Assembly: GCF_037975245.1 (NCBI RefSeq)
Contig: NC_092579.1
Location: 15,324,178 to 15,388,177, forward strand
Length of the DNA stretch: 64,000 nucleotides
Source: Apostichopus japonicus
Lineage: Eukaryota > Echinodermata > Holothuroidea > Aspidochirotida > Stichopodidae
Reading direction: 5' to 3'
This document shows positions 1-12,200 of this stretch, piece by piece (position 1 is the first letter of the stretch; every line of letters begins with the position of its first letter). A program made the position numbers and the translations under genes. The notes under the pieces are model-generated. The model made no database searches. It was given only the letters and a program-made list of their open reading frames with translations, and was not told the DNA's origin.

Positions 1-1002
1 CTCGCTCATTAAGAAAATAATAATTATGACTGGTAGGTAGATGTCTAATTGTAATACCCTTTGTGTTCATGATCACAACGAGACCAGCGTATATTTAGTA
101 TCCTGGACACGCCTTATGTATAACAAAGAGGTCGTTAGTTTATGAACTGAAAGAGATTGATCAAATTTAACGGCTATTTTTAGGGCCACTGAATAATCCA
201 GAAAGAGCGAGCCTTTCTCCGTTAAACATGCAATCTGTGTCTATTTTGTATTGATTTGTTTTTACCCGTTTTCGTAACGTGCATATTCACTAAGGATGAA
301 TCTCCAAAAAGAGGATATCTCCAATTTGACGGTCTGGTTTTATTCACGGTAAGCAGGCGCATATATTTAGGAGGGAGATAATAAACTTGCATGCTTTGAA
401 AGTTTTGTCTCTGGCTTTTTTTTTATTTATTTTTTTTTTTGCTTCATTTTAAAAACACGCATTTTCGTTAAGTCGCCACTCGATTAGATAGGAGCTTCAT
501 TTCGTCATGACAGACTGGTAATGTCATGAGGAGGGGTAAAAGTGCGTTGTTTAGATCACACCCTTAACTGTGATGAGCACGCGAGCACAAAATGAGTGAC
601 TCAAAGAGCAATGTTGTTTAGATGAGCAATTGAGCAAGTGCTCATATTAGAATAGGCAACAAGAAAAACCCATGATATGGTTTATGTAATGAGCACGCGA
701 GCATTAAATGAGTGACTCAAAGAGCAAAAGAGCACACCGTGAGCAACGCGAGCACAAAATGAGTGACTCAAAGAGTAAAAGAGCACACCGTGAGCAACGC
801 GAGCATGAAATGAGTGACTCAAAGAGCTAAAGAGCACACCGTGAGCAACGCGAGCATAACATGAGTGACTCAAAGAGCAAAAGAGCACACCGTGAGCAAA
901 AGAGCACACCGTGAGCATAAAATGAGTGACTCAAAGAGCAAAAGAGCACACCGTGAGCAAAAGAGAGTCGTTTAGATGAGCAATTGAACACGTGCTCATA
1001 TC
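1..1002 (+). repeat. Left terminal inverted repeat
   Basis: It matches the reverse complement of the right arm from base 1 to about 1002, where homology stops just after a GAGCA-rich stretch. The distal ~500 bases are unique-looking and the proximal ~450 bases hold GAGCAC-type repeats. The arm may extend upstream of the window. Confidence 0.9.
700..960 (+). repeat. 51-bp tandem repeats in left arm
   Basis: The motif GAGCACACCGTGAGCAACGC recurs at about 730, 781, 832 and 883, an exact 51-bp period, then breaks into shorter GAGCAAAAGAGCACACCGTG units. Because 51 is divisible by three, an open frame with a 17-residue period runs through it, which is a by-product of the repeat. The GAGCAC words could be binding sites for the element's own zinc-finger protein; that is inference. 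Confidence 0.85.
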
Positions 1003-1767
1003 AGAATAGGCAAACAAAAAGGACGCTTGGTTGACCCTACACACTGGACATGTGGAAAACCTTATATTTTGAATACAAAGTCGAGTCAAAATGAAAAGAA
1101 AGCGATGTTTCTACAGTTTTTTATTTATTTATTATTTTATTTAATGAATTTGTGCAACATTCCGCCAACCAATAAAATACTGGTGATACAAATAGCAGTG
1201 ATATCTTTAGTGCATCACTACTTTGGTTCCCATAACGGTGAGGAGACTGAAGGAACCCGTTCCGACAAACCTCATTTCGAATAATTCATTATACCATTAT
1301 TTTTTGTTTTGACATTTGAACAACAACAAAACTTCAGAGTAAGCACGAGAAGTTATGAACCGTCAATATTCAAATGATGATTCTTCAAAGATACAAATAT
1401 GGATTTATGAAGTCATATACATCTCGATTATTACGGTGACCCTTATCAGTAAACCTTCCTACGATATCTTCATATTTTGTCTACGACTCCGATGTAAGAG
1501 ATAATACAAATAGTATATGTCCACACACGTGAGAGTTAAACGATTGTAATGGCCGTGTGTCGTAACGAACAACTTCGTTTAGAAGAAACCGTGCACTGCC
1601 TGGTACCGTTGTGGGTTGTCGGCCAAATGAATCAAAATATTCCACGACGGTGCGGCCTTGTGGCACAAACAAGCACGCCTAGGTGTTTTGTGATGCTATA
1701 CGATACGCAACCTTTGTTATTTCTTTCTTCAGATCGATCGTATAGTCACCCACGTCTCTTCGACAAC

Positions 1768-2385
1768 TTACACATCGTTGTCATCCTCCTCCTCCTCATC
1801 ATCATCACTTTCGTATTTGTTCTTCAGGCCATGACGTAAAACCTTCGTCATGGCCTTATTGAGTTGGATCAAGGTCATCCAAGTTTCAACCGCATCGTAC
1901 ACATTATCACCCTCCTCCTCCTTGTCACTCTCGTCTTTGTTCTTCAGTCCATGATGTAATATCTTTGACATTGCCTTATTGAGTTCGAGCAAGTGCATCC
2001 AAGTCTCCACAGCATCATACTTGCGTTCACCATCCTCGTCATCGTGATCGTCACCATCATCATCCTCACTACCACTACTGCCAGTACCGTCTGATGTTTC
2101 AATCGGCTCATCCGAACTATTATGTTCATTACTTCCCTCAGTATCCACCAGGTCATTGTCTTCTTCACTGCGGTCATCGGTCGAATCACTTTCACGATGT
2201 TTGTATTTCACACCGACACGACGCGTATTCACATAACGCTCTTTACCATTCACACCGTCAGTGTCATCCTCGCTGTCAGTAATCATTCCCGCCTTTTGAT
2301 TACTAGCGTGAATGTTAGATTCATGTCGACGAAGATTGAAATGACGGTTAAATTCTTTATTGCATATTTTACAAAGAAATCTCAT
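1768..2385 (-). CDS. C2H2 zinc-finger protein with acidic linker and duplicated helical motif
   Basis: A 205-residue protein and the only substantial ORF in the core of the inverted-repeat element. One classical C2H2 finger lies at the N terminus (C5, C8, H21, H26). A long Asp/Glu/Ser-rich segment follows (about residues 40-125). Then come two copies of a ~27-residue motif beginning YDAVETWM and ending HGLKNK (about 128-155 and 163-190), each followed by an acidic run. The single finger suggests DNA binding and the repeated motif looks helical and amphipathic, perhaps for dimerisation; both are inference. I do not recognise a named family. It sits between two arms full of short repeats, so it may act on the element's own ends. 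The start codon is the first ATG before the finger. Confidence 0.6.
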   Translation of the reverse strand: MRFLCKICNKEFNRHFNLRRHESNIHASNQKAGMITDSEDDTDGVNGKERYVNTRRVGVKYKHRESDSTDDRSEEDNDLVDTEGSNEHNSSDEPIETSDGTGSSGSEDDDGDDHDDEDGERKYDAVETWMHLLELNKAMSKILHHGLKNKDESDKEEEGDNVYDAVETWMTLIQLNKAMTKVLRHGLKNKYESDDDEEEEDDNDV

Positions 2386-2472
2386 CTTGTGAGGGTTTAC
2401 TTCTTGGTGTCATTCGATGCAATGAGAGCTTTTAAACAAAAATTTGAATGATATACTTTTTGAATATATCAA

Positions 2473-3472
2473 TATGAGCACGTGCTCAATTGCTCATCTA
2501 AACGACTCTCTTTTGCTCACGGTGTGCTCTTTTGCTCTTTGAGTCACTCATTTTATGCTCACGGTGTGCTCTTTTGCTCACGGTGTGCTCTTTTGCTCTT
2601 TGAGTCACTCATGTTATGCTCGCGTTGCTCACGGTGTGCTCTTTAGCTCTTTGAGTCACTCATTTCATGCTCGCGTTGCTCACGGTGTGCTCTTTTACTC
2701 TTTGAGTCACTCATTTTGTGCTCGCGTTGCTCACGGTGTGCTCTTTTGCTCTTTGAGTCACTCATTTAATGCTCGCGTGCTCATGACATAAACCATATCA
2801 TGGGTTTTTCTTGTTGCCTATTCTAATATGAGCACTTGCTCAATTGCTCATCTAAACAACATTGCTCTTTGAGTCACTCATTTTGTGCTCGCGTGCTCAT
2901 CACAGTTAAGGGTGTGATCTAAACAACGCACTTTTACCCCTCCTCATGACATTACCAGTCTGTCATGACGAAATGAAGCTCCTATCTAATCGAGTGGCGA
3001 CTTAACGAAAATGCGTGTTTTTAAAATGAAGCAAAAAAATAAATAAATAAAAAGAAAGCCAGAGACAAAACTTTCAAAGCATGCAAGTTTATTATCTCCC
3101 TCCTAAATATATGCGCCTGCTTACCGTGAATAAAACCAGACCGTCAAATTGGAGATATCCTCTTTTTGGAGATTCATCCTTAGTGAATATGCACGTTACG
3201 AAAACGGGTAAAAACAAATCAATACAAAATAGACACAGATTGCATGTTTAACGGAGAAAGGCTCGCTCTTTCTGGATTATTCAGTGGCCCTAAAAATAGC
3301 CGTTAAATTTGATCAATCTCTTTCAGTTCATAAACTAACGACCTCTTTGTTATACATAAGGCGTGTCCAGGATACTAAATATACGCTGGTCTCGTTGTGA
3401 TCATGAACACAAAGGGTATTACAATTAGACATCTACCTACCAGTCATAATTATTATTTTCTTAATGAGCGAG
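2473..3472 (-). repeat. Right terminal inverted repeat
   Basis: Reverse complement of the left arm, ending at 3472 opposite base 1. Sequence after 3472 is flank or unsampled arm; without the left flank the exact end is open. Confidence 0.9.
2511..2790 (-). repeat. 51-bp tandem repeats in right arm
   Basis: Mirror image of the array in the left arm, with the same copy number and the same variant units in the same order. This means the arms were copied from one another rather than expanded independently. Confidence 0.85.
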
Positions 3473-4189
3473 GGCTTATTCGTTATCCATGTTATCGAGT
3501 ACCATTAAACATACAGATACAAATTCAGCGACCTAAAATAAGTATGCTGATCGTTTTAATGCAATAGCCTATGCCTGCGCTAAGATTATCACTAAAGGAA
3601 CTAGGAATAAAGAGGAAACATTCTGGTCATTTTCCCCCCTTTTATTCGTTACCGGTATTCAAGTGACCATTCTGTACGTGGAAATTTCACGCAGGCTTTG
3701 TTCAACAGGATGGCATATTGCCTTTAATCAATTTAAACACTTAGACCTTCTTCCTCCCCCTTAATTAATCTTACCGGAATATCACTAAAAAGTTTCCAAT
3801 AATATGCTGGTTAATGGAATATAATGGGGAAATGTTGCTCGTTCTTAAAACGTTAAAACCCCCACACGCGTTGACTGAGTTATAGGAGACAAAGAATTTC
3901 ACATTCGTTCACTTCACGAATATATATCAGTAGCTATATTATAGTATATTGAACAAGTCTTAAACGATTCGGATATCCAAATATAATATTCTATTAATAT
4001 ACCAAAACTGTGGGCCTATACTAATTTACCTCTCGATTTACGAATTTCTTCCCTGTCTCATTGCTGAAAACTTTCAAGAATATGATTTCAAATAAACCTG
4101 CTTAAGATACTATCATGCGACCTCATATAGGTACCGTACTGGTGGGCGATCAATACATATATACATATATCAATAGATATCATCATCAG

Positions 4190-4625
4190 TCCAATCATGG
4201 TCGGGAATGACCTAGGACTGTGGGCGATCTTTGGTGGCTACATCTCAGTTATCGGGATTTTGGGTCCGTTACAAAGTAGGATTGCACGGGTGTGATCATT
4301 GATGGCTACATCTCAGTGACAGAAAATCTCAACTGATAACAAATTGGGATTGTACTGTGTGTGTGATCATTGATGGATACATCTCAGTGACAGGCAATCT
4401 CAGTCGATAACACATTGGGATTGTACTGTGTGCGATCAAAGTTGCTACATCTTACCGGGGGTACATCACAAGTTGGGATTGTACGGGTGCCATCATAATG
4501 GCTACATCTTTCCGGGGGTACATCACAAGTTGGGATTGCACGGGTGCGATCTGAGGGGGTACATCTCTTATGACAATCAAGATACATCCAAAATTGGGAT
4601 TGCACCGGTGCAATCCGGGGCCCTC
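4190..4625 (+). repeat. Degenerate tandem array
   Basis: Five to six imperfect copies of a block containing TTGGGATTGTAC, GGTGCGATCAT and GGCTACATCT. Spacing shrinks from roughly 65-80 bases at the left to roughly 55-65 at the right. Short ORFs on both strands arise from the repetition. Confidence 0.7.
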
Positions 4626-5983
4626 TATACTACTAGCGTCCATACAGTCACAGGGGCGGTGATGCCCCCCTCCCCCTGACGGACTCAAATGGACTGCTGG
4701 CGCCCTTTTCAGCTTTTTACCACTTTTCACTTTTTCGCGATTATTGACTTTTTTATTGCGCTCTCATCTACCTATTGACATTTGCCACATTTTAAAGTCC
4801 CTTCCGAGTATTTTAGAAAGTTCATGTTTTTGTTCCAAATGTATGACATTCTTCATTTGTTTGCAAATTTATAATCCTTCTTTTGTGGATGTGAATGAAA
4901 ACAAGTCTCAGCTCATCACCTGATTGGTTTTTGGCATTGATGGAATGTGTATAGAGGAACATTGACCATCAGCTTCATGTTTTTTGAGGAGATGTAAGCG
5001 GTTGAAGTCGGTTCTACTAATTTCTCAGAACTCTTCGAAATATCCGATATTTGCGTTATCTTTTGATCCCTACTTTTTTTTTTACATTGGGATATTTTAG
5101 TTTAGTTTAGTAGAGAAAAGGATCAGGAAGGACACTCAAGTCCCTATCAAGGACCCTATATAGGAGATGGGGGAAACAGAAGACACAAAACACAGACCCG
5201 ATTACAATGCTTAAAGCGCTTGTCCAACGCATTCTTAACCCATTCACAAGTTACAAGTACAACTTTCTCAGGCAAACCATTCCACTAATTCACAACCCTA
5301 TTAGATTTTTTTTATGCCGAATATTCATCCTTTGTAACTACTGGCCTCTGGTACAACTACTATCAGCAAACATGAAAAAGTCAGTGCAGGATAAATTGTC
5401 AAAACCATACACAATCTTGATGCGCGTATGTTTTTACCTGCGTTAGGAACGTGGAGAAAATCCACTTCGTTTGTCGGGAAATCATTGTGTAAAATGATTG
5501 CATGATTGTTTTCTGTTGTGCTAAAGCCTGTAGCCTTCTTTTACCCTATAGGGAGTGTTGCAGAGATGACGAGAAAACTCCCGAACTATTTCCGTGTTAC
5601 TTTGTACATCGCTGTCTTGTTGTAGCTGGATTTTGCCCATTTTTTCCTTTATTTTTCTCAAATTTCCCAATTTTGTGGAGGGACGGGAAAATGTTAAATA
5701 GTAAATCTCCGTGTTAAAAAAAAAATCGAAAGAAGACCACGGAGTGACAATATCGCACATGTTGGTTGATGAACTGTCAACCCTGACTAAGTTTTTTCCG
5801 TTATCACATGGAACACATCATTGCGATCAGATGACATAAATGAAAGCCAAATAATAATTATAGTTTATCAAAAATAACAATTATTTATAAAATATATTGA
5901 AATCACATATATAAGAATATAAATAATAATACTATTATATGAAAGATATATATGGAATTTTTTTCTTTTAGTGAACGAGCCTA

Positions 5984-6000
5984 TTGCCGGGAAATTTGAA
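5984..6000 (+). promoter_or_regulatory. Candidate E2F/CHR cell-cycle element upstream of survivin
   Basis: TTGCCGGGAAATTTGAA lies ~154 bases before the survivin ATG. It joins a GGGAAA E2F-like core to TTTGAA, the consensus CHR bound by DREAM/MuvB complexes. Vertebrate survivin promoters use CDE/CHR control, so the position is apt, but short motifs occur by chance. Confidence 0.35.
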
Positions 6001-6153
6001 CACAATGTAAAAATAGCAACTAAACAATCAGTCTGTATAGGCTGAGCAGTTCCAGCACATTACACTGCAGCTAACGTTAGAACTGTCCTAACACTAGTGA
6101 TAGGCTAATGTGTATACAAACCTAAGTTGAAGAACGTTCATAAACTGTCGAAA

Positions 6154-9100
6154 ATGGCTACAGAGATTGAAAGCATTGATCCTATCGAAAGGGGAAAACT
6201 CCTTCAAAACTTTGTCATGAATTCCGAAGCGGAAAGGCTGGCTACTTTCAAAGACTGGCCTTTTGCCGAGGATTGTGGCTGCATACCTGCAAAGGTTCGA
6301 TAAGGCTAACCTTAGGCTTAGGTTACCGTCGTAAAACTAAAAGAGTAGGCTAGCCTAGCCTAGGTAATGTTCAGTGAATGTTACTTATGTTGCTTCTTGT
6401 CAAGTTACTTATGTGATATCTTGAATTGAAACTAAACATAGGCCATCTAGATCACAACATCATAACCAGCTTAATGTTCCAGTGTCTCGAATGACAGTGA
6501 TGGGGGATCGCAGGTTTCATCATGCTGCCCCCCTTCTGTGGAACTCACATCCAGTAGATATTAGGTCTCTGGACTCAGACTCACTTGATCAGTTTAAGCA
6601 ACATCTTAAAACTCATCATATTTCACACTGTTATTTGATGTTTTCTTTATCTCATCACCTCTATGGCACATTGAGCAACTTTGGTTGGATTTCTGCACTA
6701 TACGAGAATAATATTATTATTAAAATATTAATAAAATTATTACTGCTGACTTACAAACTTGGGCAGACCACTTTGTCCTATGAATATGTTGCCTTCGCAG
6801 ACCGTGGTGAATGATATTTCTACATTGATATAAACCTCTTTCTATTTCTTACTTTAGATGGCAGCTGCCGGTTTCTATCATTGCCCAACGGAGAATGAGG
6901 CAGATGTGGTTAAATGCTTCATGTGTGGAAAAGAGTTGGATGGATGGGAACCAAATGATGATCCTTGGTATGTACTCTGTATGAATAATACAATAACTCA
7001 ATCTGGCATGGCCTACTGTACTGTAGCTACAGTGGATGCATAGTTGGCAAATTGCTTGACAGATTATATAAACTTACAGTAGATGTCTAGAACCTTTGCC
7101 CTATTTGTGCAAGGACCATATCGCGTCATTTTTTGAGAATTTTATGGGGAAAAAAATTCACCAAACCCCAAACTGCTACTCCAATGTGACCGCTAAATTA
7201 TTTCCTGCAGTTTACATATATACAATAAAATAAAGATATGCATCTTTGTTTGTTTGCTGGGGAATGCCAGTCAGAAGTCAGGGGTGGGGGTGATTCTATC
7301 AAGTAAGGACTGGTCTGCTCAGTTTTTGGAGCACGGTACTTGTACATAATCTCAAAATCCAGAAAACAGTATCTGGGTCGTAACATGCCAAATCACCCTC
7401 AATGGGGCAGGCGGGGCTAACAATTTGTCCTTTTCGGAAACTTAGTTTTTCTTGTATAAAGGAATAATCTGGTTGAGTTTCAGCAACATCAGAGCTGATC
7501 ACCTGAGGCTGTTGACAAAAAAAGCTGTTGATTTGGCATGGAATGACCCTTCTTGCCAAAAATATTCTTTATCTCTTTGCAAATTTGTTTCTAATATTCC
7601 ATTCTGTTTTCTGTTGTTGAGTTACATTTTACAGGCAAATGTGGTTAATTTCTGTCAATCATTAGTGTAGTGTGTCACAGTAGTTGCCCAGGTAGAGCTT
7701 TTTTGTTGTCATCTACAGTCTGCACAGTAGCCTGTTATCAGGAGAATATTTATTATTTTGTCTTCACCAGGAAGGAGCACAAGAAACATTCCAGTAAATG
7801 CCCATTCCTCCATTCCAAGTCAGAAAGAGAGGAAACTGTGTCAGACTTTTTAAAGACTGAAAGAGATAGACAAGAGCAGAGGATAGTGAGTTTTGTCGTA
7901 TTTTAAGTAAAAATTCTACGAATACTCTTAAATGTGTATCATTCACCCACAGGACCAAATGTCTAGTGAGTCATCATAATCGAGAGGCTTGGACTGTTTG
8001 TCGAGAGTGATAAAATTATACTTCCATTGGCTTATTTGTAGCATGATAGGAAATTTTGGTGAGAGTGTACAGATTGCAGAGGCATAAATGATGGGTGTTT
8101 GCATTTTGAAGGTAATTTGAAAGTCAGGAGAGGGCGTTCTTCATATTCACTAAAATGCTTAGCCTTCTTTCTCAGTTATTGATCAATATATCCCTATCCT
8201 AGTATACAGTCGTGGATGCTGTGATATATGGACAACTAAAACTTGATCAGGAATTTTAGTACACCTTTTGGAAAGGGTCTTTTTGGGCTGTGTTTTAATA
8301 TTGTAGCTGCGTGGGGGGGGGGGGGAGGAAGAAAAATAGCTGTTTTGATAAGTAGGTGGAATTTTTTTGCTCATTCCTCATAATTTGTTCACTTTTCTTT
8401 TTTATTCACATTTTCTAATATTTGCTTTTTTTTGTTCAACATTAAAACTGTCATATGTTGGCCAATATGAGATTATATTTTAGTGACAGTTGATAACTGC
8501 AAACAGTTTAGATAACTGCAAACAGTATTTTGCAAACTGCAAACAGATAACTGCAAACAGTATTTTAGTGACAGTTGATAACTGCAAACAGAAAGGTTTG
8601 CTTTAAAGGTGTAACTTTTGACCATAGACTGTTAAAGTAATTCACAACCTTCACTTGACCTTTTGCAAGGTTTTACGTAGCGTTATTTAAGTAAACAATG
8701 GTTCAAGGATCAAAATCACGCATGGCAAAATTGTCTATTTATAAGGGCAGTACACTAGCCTGTAGCACTGTTTGTTGGACTCTCAAGGACTCATAATTTC
8801 AGGGAAGGGATATTCCGGTGGTTGAAAGTTGATCAATTACTGTGACAATAATGCCGGAAAGTTTCTACGTCGTTAGGTCAAAATCACAACCTGCTGGCAA
8901 TTTGTACGAGGAATATGAAGTTAACATATCTGGCGATAGTTTGTTAATTATGCATAGATGGCAACAGCAAAGTAAGTGATGTCAACATAGCAATTGAGCT
9001 GAAAATGTTTTTGGTTTTCATTAACTGATTTTCCTACAAAACAGTTGCTGAACATTGCCAGCTAAGCAAACATTCCTAAGGTATACACATTTCAAGCTCA

Positions 9101-9265
9101 TGAAGAAGACCAATTGTGGTGATAACATCACAAACCACCTAAGGTGAACAACTCTCTTTTTATGTTTAATTGCAGGTGAAAGCGGTTGAGGTGAAAATCA
9201 AAGAATTTCTAGAGCAAGCAGCAGCCACAAGGGAACAAATGAGTAACTTCAGTGCTGGAAAATAG
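6154..9265 (+). CDS. BIRC5: Survivin (baculoviral IAP repeat-containing 5)
   Basis: Four coding exons at 6154-6294, 6858-6967, 7771-7885 and 9176-9265 give a 151-residue protein (human has 142). Exon joins keep frame and use GT/AG borders; the first donor (GTTCGA) is weak. The BIR zinc ligands are C67, C70, H87 and C94, with the exact survivin spacing, within signatures [28 protein letters not shown] and [11 protein letters not shown]. The C-terminal part ([11 protein letters not shown] onward) is the long helix used for dimerisation and chromosomal passenger complex binding. Survivin acts with borealin, INCENP and Aurora B at centromeres and the midbody and reads histone H3 phosphorylated at Thr3. 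The protein has about ten extra N-terminal residues. Intron 1 carries a LINE relic. The gene converges on CFAP184. Confidence 0.95.
6440..6725 (+). mobile_element. LINE 3'-end fragment (CR1/L2-like) in BIRC5 intron 1
   Basis: The frame from 6482 reads [20 protein letters not shown] followed by a region like [11 protein letters not shown]. This is the typical C-terminal tail of CR1/L2/Jockey-type reverse transcriptases. The fragment ends at a short ATT-rich repeat near 6710-6725, as such LINEs do. It is sense to the host gene and severely 5'-truncated. Confidence 0.75.
8485..8592 (+). repeat. Short tandem array in BIRC5 intron 3
   Basis: GATAACTGCAAACAG recurs four to five times with variable spacers, including a repeated AGTATTTTAGTGACAGTT block. 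Confidence 0.8.
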
Positions 9266-12200
9266 ATAAACAGATGAGAGAGGTGACCACTTAAGATATA
9301 ATGTTACATAAAATCAAGAAATTCTGATTCATGAACCTAGAAGTTTTGATCTTTTTTGTATACATATTGCTTTTATATCTGAAGCTTGTGAAGGCTTACA
9401 TTGGATGCTACAATACCACGTTTACAGTAGTTCCTCAGAATGCAACAATGATGAAATGTAGCCTTTCATTACAGAGTACATTCTGTGTTTGCATCTATAA
9501 AGACAGCACACAACGTTTCATGAAACAACAGCTTACTTATGAACTGTTTGCATGTTTCTGTTTTTTTTGCTAATAATTTAAATGAATTCGACATGTTTTG
9601 ACAACATTCCCGAATAATTCTGCCCGATCATGAAATTTTTGGATACTAAAATTCATAGATATTTGTGACTCTGTTTGTGTTCAAGATGGTTAAATTACTT
9701 ACAGTTTGTAAGATGACAGAATGTAAAAATTGAGTATTTGGAGCATAAATTGTTGTTTGTATTCTTATAAAGCGAATCCATAAGGTGACATATGCTGACT
9801 TTTCCCAATCATGTAAATACATATTGCTGAGATTATCTTCCAAAATGTTCAGACAACTCAGTACTCAGTTTTACTTTGACCTTCAGCCGGCCTTATATAA
9901 ATTTACCCTCGCACTAAACCATACATATGTGGCCATGACATTTTTACTTGACTTCATTTTGTATGATTAATTTGTTCAGGATCAAACAAAGTTTACCCTT
10001 CTAGGAAAAAGTTGGTTATGGTACCATGGTTGATGGTACCATCTTTTCTTTTAACAGATTTTTCCTTGGAAGAATCTGTCCATTGGTAAAATTGTTCAAA
10101 TCTCAGAGGCTTTCATTTCTTTTTTTTTAAATCATAAAGAAGATAACAGTGTTGTCTATTTCTCCCAAGAAATGAAGATTGTTTTATCTTTCTTGCAGCT
10201 TTTTCCACATAGACCGCTACTCACACAGGCTTCTGAAGAAGACAGCACCTTCAGTATGCTTACTCAAGGCAACTCGGCAATTCATGACGTGAAAATAATA
10301 CTTCAGTTTAAAAGAGACACAGCCCCAACCTTGATTATTGGTCTATGTAATAGAGATAACTGTAATGAACAACTTCTCTAAATGGCTAAGAAAGATCTTA
10401 TTCCATTGAGGAGAAATATCACAGAATTAATGTTCCTTCACACACAAGGCTAAAGACTTGTTCCAGTCTACAAATGGCATCATTGAGCCACACTTGCCTC
10501 AAGTTTGATATGGTTTCCTGCATTTACTACAATGTTAATTTTCTGTAATAGACATTGGGTTTTGCAGATGCTGAATCTGAAATATTGAAGCTCTTTACAT
10601 GACCTACAGCTATGATGGCATCAGTTTCACTGCCAGCACTATCAACATTCTAAACATTGAAAATGTGATACGAAAAACAAAATAAAAGTGAAATGTTTCA
10701 GATCTTAGTGGTTCTATGACATCACAGATTCTACAAAATGGTAATTCCCAGAAACAATGTCGTTTAACTCAAAACATCTCACAAACGGAGCAAGACTTTT
10801 CTTAACTGTTCGGGGAGTTGTTCTTGATTAAGATCACTGTCGTATAAGCTAAGGATGTTGTCTGGGTTTATGCTCCCTTTTAAATATCATATCATGTGAC
10901 ACCAGGTCTCTCTACCCTTGTTTCACTCCCTACGTTTTAAGACAATTTGTTAGTTACGAGTTCCAAAACCTCCCGAATGAACAACATTGGTATATTTTTA
11001 CTTCTTTTTTTTAACTTTTTGTCATATTTTGTCAAGTAGAAGGACACTGATTTTTTTTTTAAACATTTAGTGACCCGTCAGAAGGAAACTGCAGCTAAAC
11101 GTTCTGTAATGTCTGACCTGAACTATGTTCTAAGTTTTGAACAAGAAGCTTCATGTCAAAACCTGATTAATGATTTATTTTAAACACGTCGTTACCTACT
11201 CATACAGTAAGTTTGTGATCCAAAGAGCACTACGTTCTTCCAAGGTCAATTGAAATAAGGATCTGTAGTTTGGTTATGTCCTGGAGGCAGCAGTTGGGGG
11301 TGGGGGAGGGAGGGAGGCGGGGAATAGGATGGAGGGATGACAACAGATTCCACTGCTGTCAGCATGGTGTATCAACTTATTAAGATTTTGTTTACAAATT
11401 TTTTGTACATAGTGTATATATGCTACGGTGGCTGGTAAAATGGATTCCTCTGTATAATTTTTCCACTGGCTCTTCAATTAAGATCATTATTTATTTATTT
11501 CTTATTTAAGAAAGTGAGAATTGACTCAAATCGTTTCTTCTAAGTCACTCAATGCCAGACAGTAGAGCCACCTTAAAGAATGGGATATTCTATTGGTAGG
11601 AAACATATTATATTTAACATGGGGCAGTGTTGTAACATGACTTTCACCAAATTTTGTTTTTTGGGTAGGATACAATACTTTAAAATTCATGGCAGATCCA
11701 AGGACTTAAAATCATGTGAAATGCATACTGTACACAACAGTATAATAAAATGACTTTAATATGATTTATAGCTAGGAATTTAAAAAAATTAGACAATTGT
11801 AAACATGTCATAAAACTACTGCACTTTTGAATTTCAAACAATTCATTACGATATTGTAGTTGGTACCCATGAAAGCTTGACTTACTATAGCTTGGATGGG
11901 TTTGTGTATGTGTGTGTGTGGGGCGGGGGGGGGGGGGGGTTGCAGGGATACAACATTTCCTTATAAAGTTAGTCTTCTAGCATATTAGATATTCTATTCC
12001 CTACCAGATGTATACCATTATATAGCTTGTACATTGGGTTTGCTGTAGTAGCAATTCATGATTATTAACATTTTTCTTCAGTATCATTTTTCATGTGATT
12101 ATTCTCTGTAATAAAAGAAAAAAAATACAATAATATTATCTTTATTTTTCATCTGTTGTTGTTGCTTGAAAATCAGTAAATGTAGAAATGTATCTGAAAT

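Larger units (their letters stand above)
1..3472. mobile_element. Compact element with ~1 kb terminal inverted repeats and a zinc-finger ORF
   Basis: The first ~1000 bases are the reverse complement of 2473-3472 with only a few differences, mostly in an A/T-rich run, so the whole block is one inverted-repeat element with a ~1.47 kb unique core. Each arm carries 51-bp tandem repeats. The core holds one long minus-strand ORF and no recognisable transposase, polymerase or integrase. The layout resembles Foldback/TU-type elements (TU elements are known from sea urchin); a non-autonomous Polinton-type relative is an alternative. High arm identity suggests a recent insertion or arm homogenisation. 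The element begins at or before base 1, so the left boundary and target duplication cannot be read. Confidence 0.75.
3473..6100. other. Gene-free flank upstream of survivin
   Basis: No supported gene. It holds AT-rich unique sequence, a degenerate tandem array (4190-4625), and a stretch near 5095-5200 that looks like a worn repeat of unknown class. Short open frames here have no recognisable domain and no splice context. Confidence 0.6.

Noticed and set aside
682-918. Open frame with a 17-residue period (HGVLF...SLSHS) in the left arm, mirrored at 2555-2791
   Set aside because: It is the translation of the 51-bp tandem repeat; the period is divisible by three, so frames stay open by chance.
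4384-4730. Overlapping ORFs on both strands
   Set aside because: They follow the degenerate tandem array and have no domain or splice context.
6482-6814. 110-residue ORF as an alternative BIRC5 exon
   Set aside because: The sequence is a LINE reverse-transcriptase tail, and survivin exons join perfectly without it.
10172-10381. 69-residue ORF after an acceptor-like site
   Set aside because: No recognisable protein and no partner exon; more likely BIRC5 3' UTR or intergenic.
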